Shown: positions 57,504 to 64,000 of the stretch, in pieces
How positions within the stretch are numbered: position 1 is the stretch's first letter
Layout of the letters: the number at the start of each line of letters is the position of its first letter
NCBI GenBank assembly: GCA_963750935.1
Contig: CAVVSR010000006.1
Coordinates: 186,001 to 250,000 of the forward strand
Direction of reading: 5' to 3'
Source: JACCXG01 sp963750935
GTDB taxonomy: Bacteria > Acidobacteriota > Vicinamibacteria > Vicinamibacterales > 2-12-FULL-66-21
DNA: 64,000 bases
Notes under the pieces: model-generated
Databases searched by the model: none
What the model saw: the letters and a program-made list of their open reading frames with translations, nothing else
Told to the model about the DNA's origin: nothing
Position numbers and translations under genes: made by a program

Positions 57504-59212
57504 TGATGAGCAAGGCAAGCAGGAGACGTCAGGGGTTGGCCGCGCTGGCGTGTGCCGTCGCCGTGACGGTGACGGCTGGGGCGGGCGCGAACGGCCAGAA
57601 GTTCTATCCCGACGATCCGCTCAGGCGGATCGTCGACGCAGAGGACGCGTCGGGCGTCCACGAACGGGAGATCGATCTGGAGTACGACACGCTCGAGAAC
57701 CTGTTCTCCTGGCCCGGCGACCAGACGCCCAACGTCCGCGCGCAGAACATCAACACGATCGATGAAGTGCCGGACTCGACGTGGTTCACGAACCGGCTGG
57801 GGACCGTATCCGTCACGGTCGACGAACTCATCAAAGGGCCGGGGTCCGGCACCGGCCCGGCGCCGGGCGGCTGGACGGTGATTTCGGCCAAGAACGATGG
57901 CGTGATGCCGGGGTTCACCGTGCGCGACTCCGCAGGGCAGGTCTGGTTCATCAAGTTCGATCCGCCAGGCTATCCGGCCATGGCGACCGGCACGGAGGTC
58001 GTCGTCGCCAGGCTCTTCTGGGGGCTGGGCTATCACGTGCCCGAGACGCACCTGGCGACGCTGCGGCCCGAGGAATTGACGATCGACGACCAGGCCCGCA
58101 TCAAATCGGCGAGCGGTAACCGGCGCCGCTTCAAGGAATCGGATATCCGGCTGCTGCTGCGCAAGGCGCACCGCGAGTCCGATGGGTCGTACCGGGTCAT
58201 CGCCAGCAAGGCCCTCGAAGGGCGGCCGGTCGGCGGTTTCCGGTTCTACGGAACGCGGTCCGACGATCCCAACGATGTGATCCCCCACGAGCATCGCCGC
58301 GAACTGCGGGGCTACGGGACGTTCGCTGCCTGGTTGAACCACGTCGACTCGAAGTCCATCAACACGCTCGACACAGTCGTCGAGCAGAACGGGAAGCGAC
58401 TCGTCCGTCATCACCTGCTGGATTTCGGATCGACGATCGGGAGCGCGGGGGTCTACGGACGCGAGGCGTACGAAGGCTGGGAGTACCTCGCGGAGGGCAA
58501 GAAAACGCTGGCCGGCATGCCGACCCTTGGGCTCTACGTCAAGAACTGGCGGACGATCCCGCTGTATCGGGCGAAATCCGTCGGCGCCTTTCCCCTCGAC
58601 AACACGCAGTGGGACCCCGAGCGGTGGAAGCCCCGCTACGGCAATTCCGCGTTCCGATCGGCGCGCCTGGACGATAAGTTCTGGGCCGCGCGGCGGCTCC
58701 AGGCGTTCACCGGCGAGATGCTGAACACGCTCATCGGCGTCGGCCGGTTCAACGATCCGCACTCCGAAAAGATGCTCGCGAAGTTCCTGATCGAGCGCCG
58801 CGACGCGATTCTCCGTCGGTACCTTCCTGCCGTGAACCCGGTCGTCGACGTGCGCCTGTCACCTTCGGGTGCGTTGACGTTCCGGAACGCCGCGGTGGAT
58901 GCGGACGTGGCGCACGCGCCCAAAGAGTACGTCGCGATCTGGCAGCGGTTCGACAATGCGACCGGCACGACGACAAACCTCGGCGAGACCCGTGCGTCGG
59001 CGACGAACGTCAATGCGCCGAAGGATCTGCCTGCGGCAGCGGGCACGCATGTCCGCGTCGAGATCTCCGCCAACGGCGGGCCGGAGAGCTGGACGGCACC
59101 CGCCCATGCGTACTTCCGGCGCGAGGCAGCGGGGTGGGCGCTGGTCGGCTTCGACCGTGTGCCCGGCGGCAATCCGCCCGGAAGCAGGGGCGCCAGCCAC
59201 CGGACTAACTGA
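57503..59212 (+). CDS. Secreted protein with protein-kinase-like active-site motifs
   Basis: A 569-residue protein with a signal peptide (residues 11-31, ending GAGANG). In order the sequence shows VWFIKFDPPGY (Lys151), GTEVVVARLFW (Glu165), LNHVDSKSINTLDT (His280-x-Asp282-x-Lys284-x-x-Asn287) and HHLLDFGSTIG (Asp307-Phe308-Gly309). This is the order of the ATP-binding Lys, the C-helix Glu, the catalytic loop HxDxKxxN and the DFG metal-binding motif of the protein-kinase-like superfamily. An all-beta domain (about 480-560) follows. The protein is unrelated in overall sequence to typical Ser/Thr kinases. It would act outside the cytoplasm, like HipA/Fam20-type or other atypical kinases. It is coupled to the BamA-like barrel (start overlaps stop). 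Kinase activity is inference from motifs only. Confidence 0.7.
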   Translation: MMSKASRRRQGLAALACAVAVTVTAGAGANGQKFYPDDPLRRIVDAEDASGVHEREIDLEYDTLENLFSWPGDQTPNVRAQNINTIDEVPDSTWFTNRLGTVSVTVDELIKGPGSGTGPAPGGWTVISAKNDGVMPGFTVRDSAGQVWFIKFDPPGYPAMATGTEVVVARLFWGLGYHVPETHLATLRPEELTIDDQARIKSASGNRRRFKESDIRLLLRKAHRESDGSYRVIASKALEGRPVGGFRFYGTRSDDPNDVIPHEHRRELRGYGTFAAWLNHVDSKSINTLDTVVEQNGKRLVRHHLLDFGSTIGSAGVYGREAYEGWEYLAEGKKTLAGMPTLGLYVKNWRTIPLYRAKSVGAFPLDNTQWDPERWKPRYGNSAFRSARLDDKFWAARRLQAFTGEMLNTLIGVGRFNDPHSEKMLAKFLIERRDAILRRYLPAVNPVVDVRLSPSGALTFRNAAVDADVAHAPKEYVAIWQRFDNATGTTTNLGETRASATNVNAPKDLPAAAGTHVRVEISANGGPESWTAPAHAYFRREAAGWALVGFDRVPGGNPPGSRGASHRTN

Positions 59213-59276
59213 GGTAATGCGATGAGCGCGTGGGTACCGCCATCCTCACGCGCACTAACACTGATAAGGAGACGAG

Positions 59277-59728
59277 ATGCCGCGAAAGATTGCGTACTGG
59301 GGAGCCACAGGTCTAGTGGGGATCGTGACTCTGGCGCCGGCTTCAGCTATCTGGCCAGCGCGCCCGAGGCGGTCGAAAACTTCCGTCACATGGGATATCC
59401 CCAGCAGTTGCGTATCCTGCTCGGCATCGGGAAACTGGCCGGAGCCATCGTGCTGCTCCTGCCACGGCTGCCGACGTTGAAGGAATGGGCCTACGCCGGC
59501 TTTACTTTCATGTGGATCGCGGCGACCGTGGCGCACTATCTGGCAGCGGACGGCATCTTTTTGCTGCCTGTCGCGTTGATCGGGATTCTGGGGTTGTTGT
59601 ACGTCACGCGTCCGGCGAGTCGTCGCGGTTCCGCGAAGGCTGGCGTAGCGAGCGGCTCGAGCCCGGTACCTGATCGCCCCGCGATCTCGGACGGCAGTAA
59701 CCCACCGTCTGCTGCGCTCGAAGCTTGA
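59277..59728 (+). CDS. DoxX-like family membrane protein (one frameshift)
   Basis: ATG 59277 follows AAGGAG. The first residues MPRKIAYWGATGLVGIVTL form the start of a first helix. Near 59333 the frame slips and the family continues: GAGFSYLASAPEAVENFRHM, GYPQQLRILLGIGKLAGAIV, then helices FMWIAATVAHYLAADGIFLL and GILGLLYVTRP. This is the DoxX-like type with the HMGYP motif. The C-terminal tail is Ser/Pro-rich. The inner-membrane role is unknown. It lies 64 bp after the kinase-like gene. Confidence 0.75.
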
Positions 59729-59875
59729 TGAGGAACGCTCGTATCGAACTCGACGTTCCATCGCGGAACTCTTTCGACCACCTACATTGAGCCGTTCGAC
59801 GTGTTCGCGGACGGGGGCAATCCGCGCTGGATTCGATCCGGGCGTCATGGCTCGCCGTGCGCTTACAATGCGCAC

Positions 59876-61207
59876 ATGCTCCGCCGTCTCGAGCGCGTCG
59901 TCGATCTGCTGGACCCCCGGCTCAACCGGTTACACGACATCGACGCGGAGGAGGCGCGGCGCCGCGTTCGCAGCGGCGATCCGGCCGCGGTTCGGGCAAT
60001 TGACGGATCTTTTGCCGTGGTGTCGGTGGACGGGATCACGGTCAGGATGGCGCGCTCGCTCGACCGGCCGATGCGCTATTTCCTGGCGAAGCGCCACGAA
60101 GGTCCGGCGCTGCTCGTCGCCGATCGCATCGACACGCTGCAGCGGGCGCTGGCGGAGGCTGGCCTGGAAGGGCAGTTCCATCCGAGCTATACGCGCATGG
60201 TGCCCGCGCATCATATTGTCCAGATCGCCCTGGTCGGGTGTCCCGATCCCGATCCGGTCTACACGCGGTTCTTCGCGCCGGCCCGCGCCACGCTGCCGGC
60301 TGACCTCGACGAGATCGGCCGGCGCTACATCGGCGCCCTCGCCAACGAGGCGGCCAAGTGGCTGCAGTCGGTCGATCGCGAGTCCGGAGGCGCGGCGCCG
60401 ATCGGCGTCAGCTTCTCGGGCGGCATCGACAGCGGTTCGGTCTTCCTGGTCATCTATCACACGATGCTGCAGCTCGGCCTGTCGCCGGCGCGGCTGAAGG
60501 CGTTCGTGCTGGATCTGGGGAACGGGCCCGACGTGAAGCAGGCGCGCACCTTCCTCGGCGCGGTCGGCTTGTCGATGTTCCTCGAAGAGATCGCCGGCCG
60601 TCCCGACGACCTCTGCGTCGACCGGACGCTGCGCGTGCTCGAGGACTACAAGTCACTCGACGTCGAATGCGCCGCGATGGGGCTGCTGTTGTGCAAGGGC
60701 ATCCGCCAGCGCTACCCGGAGTGGCGCCATCTCGCCGACGGCGACGGCGGCGACGAGAACCTGAAGGACTACCCGATCGAAGAGAATCCCGAGCTGACCA
60801 TCCGGAGCGTCGTGGACAACCTGATGCTCTATCAGGAGGGATGGGGGGTCGGCCGGATCAAGCACTCGCTCACCTACACCGGCGGCCTGAGCCGCAGCTA
60901 CGTCCGCACCTATGCGCCGGCCGCGAAGTACGGGTTCGAAGGGTTCAGTCCGTACACGCGTCCCGACGTCATCGAAGTGGCCGAAGCGATCCCGTTCGAC
61001 GCGCTGACCGGCTACGACGTGCCGACGCTCTATTCGCTCAAGGGGGAGATCGTCCGGCGCGGCGTCAAGGCGATCACCGGCATCGACATGCCGGTGTTCC
61101 CGAAGCGTCGGTTCCAGCACGGCGCGACGCCGGTCGAAGCGATGCGGGCGCGCCTGGGCCGATCGGAACGCCATTACCGCCATACCTTCGAGCAGATGTA
61201 TGGCTGA
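59876..61207 (+). CDS. Asparagine-synthase-like ATP-dependent ligase
   Basis: A 443-residue protein. The C-terminal synthase domain has the PP-loop SFSGGIDSGSV (SGGIDS at 181-186), a later HLADGDGGDENLKDYP segment and PVFPKRRFQHG at the end, like AsnB-type enzymes that adenylate a carboxylate. The N-terminal part (GSFAVVSVDG) looks like a short, degenerate glutamine amidotransferase domain. It lacks the catalytic Cys at position 2, so free ammonia or another amine may be the nucleophile. Lasso-peptide cyclases and some beta-lactam synthetases share this fold. ATG 59876 is preferred to an in-frame start at 59801. It overlaps the radical SAM gene by 8 bases. Confidence 0.85.
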   Translation: MLRRLERVVDLLDPRLNRLHDIDAEEARRRVRSGDPAAVRAIDGSFAVVSVDGITVRMARSLDRPMRYFLAKRHEGPALLVADRIDTLQRALAEAGLEGQFHPSYTRMVPAHHIVQIALVGCPDPDPVYTRFFAPARATLPADLDEIGRRYIGALANEAAKWLQSVDRESGGAAPIGVSFSGGIDSGSVFLVIYHTMLQLGLSPARLKAFVLDLGNGPDVKQARTFLGAVGLSMFLEEIAGRPDDLCVDRTLRVLEDYKSLDVECAAMGLLLCKGIRQRYPEWRHLADGDGGDENLKDYPIEENPELTIRSVVDNLMLYQEGWGVGRIKHSLTYTGGLSRSYVRTYAPAAKYGFEGFSPYTRPDVIEVAEAIPFDALTGYDVPTLYSLKGEIVRRGVKAITGIDMPVFPKRRFQHGATPVEAMRARLGRSERHYRHTFEQMYG

Positions 61208-62219
61208 CACGCTGGCCTACCCGGCCACGGCGACGGAGCGCGATCGCTTCATCGTCGAACGCCGCGGTCCCCGGGCCGCCCACGATCCCTGGCAGCATCA
61301 GGGTGTCATTGTCGAAGACGAGCGGATGGCGGACGGCGCGACGACGCCGACGGCGACGGTGTTCCTCACCGGCCGCGAATGTCCATGGCGCTGCGCCATG
61401 TGCGACCTCTGGAAATACACCACCCTCGCCGACACGCCGCGGGGCGCCATCGCCGCGCAGATCGTGGCGGCGCGAGCGGAATTGCAGGCGGCCGCGACGC
61501 CCATTGCCGCCATCAAGCTGTACAACGCCGGCAGCTTCTTCGATCCACGCGCCGTGCCCGACAGCGATTACGACGGCATTGCGGCGGCGCTCGCCGGGTT
61601 GTCTCACGTGATTGTCGAGTCGCACCCGGCGCTGGTCGGGCCGCGCGTCGACCGATGGCTCGCCGCACTGACGCGCCATCCGCAGCCGGACGGCCGGCGT
61701 CCGCAGCTCGAAGTGGCGATGGGGCTCGAGACCGCGCACGAGCCGGCGCTCGATCGACTGAACAAGCGATTCACGCTTGCCGACTTTGCGCACGCGGCGG
61801 CGTCGCTCGGCGACCGCCGGATCCTGCTGCGTGTCTTCCTGCTGATTGCGCCACCCTTCATTCCGCCGGCGGAGCAGGACGCCTGGCTGCTCCGGTCGGT
61901 GGACGCGGCGCTGGCGTGCGGGGCGTCGGTGATCTCGCTGGTGCCGACGCGGACCGGCAACGGCACGCTCGAGGCGCTGAGGGACACGGCGGAGTTCGAG
62001 CAGCCGACGCTCGACGACGTCGAGCGCAGCGCCGAGCTCGCGCTGACGCACGCGCGAGGCCGCTGCCGCGTGTTCGTGGACGTCTGGGATCTCGAACGGC
62101 TGGCGCGCTGCCACGCATGTTTCGCGGACCGGCGACGGCGACTGGTACGGCTCAACCTCGAACAGCGCGTGCCGCCGCCCGCGGCGTGCGCCGCCTGCGA
62201 TCGCCTCGTTCGTTCATGA
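61200..62219 (+). CDS. Radical SAM enzyme with C-terminal cysteine pairs
   Basis: A 339-residue protein. The radical SAM [4Fe-4S] cluster motif is CPWRCAMC (Cys61, Cys65, Cys68). It is followed by the barrel elements AIKLYNAGSFFDP and GLETAHEPALDRLNKRFT, like the group containing archaeosine-synthase-related radical SAM proteins. At the C-terminus CHAC and CAAC pairs, 30 residues apart, could bind zinc or another cluster. It produces a 5'-deoxyadenosyl radical for an unknown reaction. The gene overlaps its neighbours on both sides (8 and 4 bases), so the three form an operon. Confidence 0.87.
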   Translation: MADTLAYPATATERDRFIVERRGPRAAHDPWQHQGVIVEDERMADGATTPTATVFLTGRECPWRCAMCDLWKYTTLADTPRGAIAAQIVAARAELQAAATPIAAIKLYNAGSFFDPRAVPDSDYDGIAAALAGLSHVIVESHPALVGPRVDRWLAALTRHPQPDGRRPQLEVAMGLETAHEPALDRLNKRFTLADFAHAAASLGDRRILLRVFLLIAPPFIPPAEQDAWLLRSVDAALACGASVISLVPTRTGNGTLEALRDTAEFEQPTLDDVERSAELALTHARGRCRVFVDVWDLERLARCHACFADRRRRLVRLNLEQRVPPPAACAACDRLVRS

Positions 62220-63790
62220 CCCTCGCGCCGGTGCAGCGTGTCGATGCCGACGTCGCGATTGTCGGGTCGGGGTTCAGCGGGTCGCTGACCGCGCTCGCCC
62301 TGCTCCAGCGCGGGATGCGCGTGGTGCTGGTCGAGCGTGGCCGGCATCCGCGCTTTGCGATCGGCGAATCCTCCACGCCGCTCGCCAACCTCCTGATCGA
62401 GGAGCTGGCGGATCGCTACGACCTGCCGAGGATCCGCGCGTTCTCGAAGTGGGGCACCTGGCAGCGCACGCATCCGCGCGTCGCCTGCGGTCTCAAGCGC
62501 GGCTTCACGTTCTACTTTCACCCGCAGAACCAGCGGTTCGAAGACACCGCCGATCATGCACGGCAGCTGATGGTGGCGGCGAGTCCGCACGACGACATCG
62601 CCGACACCCACTGGTATCGACCGGATTTCGATCACGCGCTGGCGCGGGAGGCCGAGGCCGCGGGCGCCGTCTACCTCGACATGACGAGGCTCGAGCACCT
62701 GCGCCACGAAGGCGATCTCTCGATCCTCGAAGGCGAACGCGAAGGGCGGCCCGTTCGCATCGCCGCGCGATTCGTCGTCGACGCGACCGGACCGCGCGGG
62801 TTCCTCCATCACGCGCTCGGCCTCGAGGAAGGACCGCGGCGCTGGCTGCCGGCGACGCAGGGACTCTTCACGCACTTCGAGGGCGTCAAGCGCTGGGATT
62901 CCCTCAACCCGACGCCGGTCGCGCCGCCGTATCCACCAGACGATGCGGCGCTGCACCAGGTGTTTCCGGGAGGATGGATCTGGATCCTGCGGTTCAACAA
63001 CGGCCTGACCAGCGCCGGCGCCGCGTTGACCGATCCGCTCGCTGCGGCGATCGGCGCGTCCGAAGGGGCCGCCGCCTGGAGCCGCCTGCTCGCGACGCTG
63101 CCGTCGGTCGCCGATCAGTTCCGCGACGCCCGCGCCACGATGCCGTTCGTGCACTCGCCGCGGCTGGCGTTCCGGAGCGCCCAGGTCGCAGGTCCCACGT
63201 GGGCGCTGCTGCCGTCGGCGGCCGGCGTGATCGATCCGCTGCTCTCCACCGGCTTCCCGCTGACGCTGCTCGGCATCCTGCGGCTCGTCGATCTGCTCGA
63301 GCACACCGTCCCGGGTCCCGAACGCGAGGCCGCGCTGCTCGCCTACGAGCGGACCACGCTCGCGGAGCTCGATGCCACCGAGCAGCTGGTCGGCGCGCTC
63401 TACAGGACAATGGACGATCCCGCGCTGTTCAAGCGCCTGAGCCTGATGTACTTCGCGGCTGCGAGCTTCAGCGAGACCGTGCGCCGGCTCGGTCGTCCCC
63501 ACCTCGCGCCCGGCTTCCTGCTGCGCGAGCATCCCGTGTTCGGGCCGGAGCTCGCCGCCTGCGCGTCGCTGGCTGCTGCGGCTCCGCAGGGGCAGCCTCG
63601 GCATGAGCTCGAGGCGCGCATCGATCGCGTCATCGCGCCCTTCGACACCGCCGGCCTGCTCGATCGCCGCCGCCGCGACTGGTATCCGGTGCTCGCGAAC
63701 GATCTCATGGCGTCGGCCGCGAAGCTCGAGGCCACGCCCGCCGAGATCGCCGGCCTGCTCGAGCGCGCCGGCTTCTCGATGAGCGAGTAG
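62216..63790 (+). CDS. Flavin-dependent halogenase-like / FAD oxidoreductase
   Basis: A 524-residue flavoprotein. The FAD-binding Rossmann motif is VAIVGSGFSGSLTALALLQR (GSGFSG 17-22). Further on are Lys78 in FSKWGTW (the region of the catalytic Lys of halogenases), VDATGPRGF, and WIWIL (254-258), which corresponds to the WxWxIP signature of flavin-dependent halogenases. The closing Pro is replaced, so halogenation is not assured; it may be a related monooxygenase. It starts with an ATGA overlap after the radical SAM gene. Together the three genes suggest modification of an amino-acid or peptide-type metabolite. No flavin reductase is adjacent. Confidence 0.82.
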   Translation: MTLAPVQRVDADVAIVGSGFSGSLTALALLQRGMRVVLVERGRHPRFAIGESSTPLANLLIEELADRYDLPRIRAFSKWGTWQRTHPRVACGLKRGFTFYFHPQNQRFEDTADHARQLMVAASPHDDIADTHWYRPDFDHALAREAEAAGAVYLDMTRLEHLRHEGDLSILEGEREGRPVRIAARFVVDATGPRGFLHHALGLEEGPRRWLPATQGLFTHFEGVKRWDSLNPTPVAPPYPPDDAALHQVFPGGWIWILRFNNGLTSAGAALTDPLAAAIGASEGAAAWSRLLATLPSVADQFRDARATMPFVHSPRLAFRSAQVAGPTWALLPSAAGVIDPLLSTGFPLTLLGILRLVDLLEHTVPGPEREAALLAYERTTLAELDATEQLVGALYRTMDDPALFKRLSLMYFAAASFSETVRRLGRPHLAPGFLLREHPVFGPELAACASLAAAAPQGQPRHELEARIDRVIAPFDTAGLLDRRRRDWYPVLANDLMASAAKLEATPAEIAGLLERAGFSMSE

Positions 63791-63807
63791 CCGGCGCGAC
63801 TCTGCCC

Positions 63808-64000
63808 TCAGGCCATCGACGCGACCAGCTCGTCGAGCTGATCCATCGCCTGCCGCATCCCGTGCTCCATGCCCGACGCGATGATGGTGTCGCGCAGCTC
63901 GCTGGTCGGACAGACGGTGCGGGAGACCAGATGCGTCTTGCCGCCTCGATCCTCGAACGTCACCGTGATCGTGATCGCCACGTCGTCTGGCGTCGCGCCC
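63808..64000 (-). CDS. SRPBCC/AHSA1-like protein (partial, runs off window end)
   Basis: The minus strand from the window edge to TGA 63808-63810 encodes ITVTFEDRGGKTHLVSRTVC, then PTSELRDTIIASGMEHGMRQ and MDQLDELVASMA. These are the last strand-helix elements of the activator-of-Hsp90-ATPase-1-like (AHSA1) START-type domain, including the GMExGxxQAxDxLxE(L) ending. Its start lies beyond the window. It converges with the halogenase-like gene with a 17-bp gap. Confidence 0.85.
   Translation of the reverse strand, partial: GATPDDVAITITVTFEDRGGKTHLVSRTVCPTSELRDTIIASGMEHGMRQAMDQLDELVASMA

Overview
The window looks like a chromosomal segment of a high-GC Acidobacteriota, most likely class Vicinamibacteria. 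The reasons are Oar-like TonB receptors with a carboxypeptidase-regulatory N-terminus, a duplicated-type acidobacterial ABC permease (ADOP), DUF1549/DUF1553 + DUF1501 and DUF1552 + DUF1592 pairs, and two-component sensors with Reg_prop/Y_Y_Y periplasmic propellers. The lineage is an inference from gene content; no rRNA or tRNA gene was seen.

Region 1 (1-22.8 kb) holds mostly secreted or exported catabolic genes: the end of a TonB receptor, a DUF1552 / nucleoside-hydrolase-like / DUF1592 cytochrome group, an S9 peptidase, a PSCyt1-DUF1549-LamG-DUF1553 protein with its DUF1501 partner, an ADOP permease, a Tat-exported Gfo/Idh/MocA oxidoreductase, a hybrid histidine kinase, a ceramidase-like hydrolase and a helical periplasmic protein. 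Its intergenic spaces carry short repeats with about 7-nt periodicity and one 250-bp multi-hairpin palindrome.

Region 2 (23-59.7 kb) reads as an envelope and copper locus under sigma-54 control. It has a GAF-type sigma-54 activator, two paralogous propeller sensor kinases (one with an overlapping response regulator, one orphan) and an HD protein sharing its leader with the activator. Five promoters match the -24/-12 spacing exactly, with GG and GC 10 bp apart, each preceded by a related box resembling GAAARCRCACGCACC. These five lie in front of (a) a secreted Kelch protein, (b) a DUF2490 barrel, a Kelch-tyrosinase fusion, DoxX and CusB/CusA, (c) a trypsin-like protease, (d) an outer-membrane protein followed by an MlaE/MlaF/MlaD transporter, and (e) a POTRA-less BamA-like barrel, a secreted protein with kinase-like active-site motifs, and DoxX. 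Gene debris (an RND fragment, a propeller fragment, a response-regulator tail) lies between these units.

Region 3 (59.8-64 kb) is a tight operon of an asparagine-synthase-like protein, a radical SAM enzyme and a flavin-dependent halogenase-like enzyme, which could be a small biosynthetic cluster. The start of a convergent SRPBCC/AHSA1 gene follows.

Many otherwise well conserved genes carry single-base frameshifts, at least about 20 in 64 kb. This looks more like indel error in the assembly than decay, so frameshifted genes are given as whole genes with the breakpoints described.
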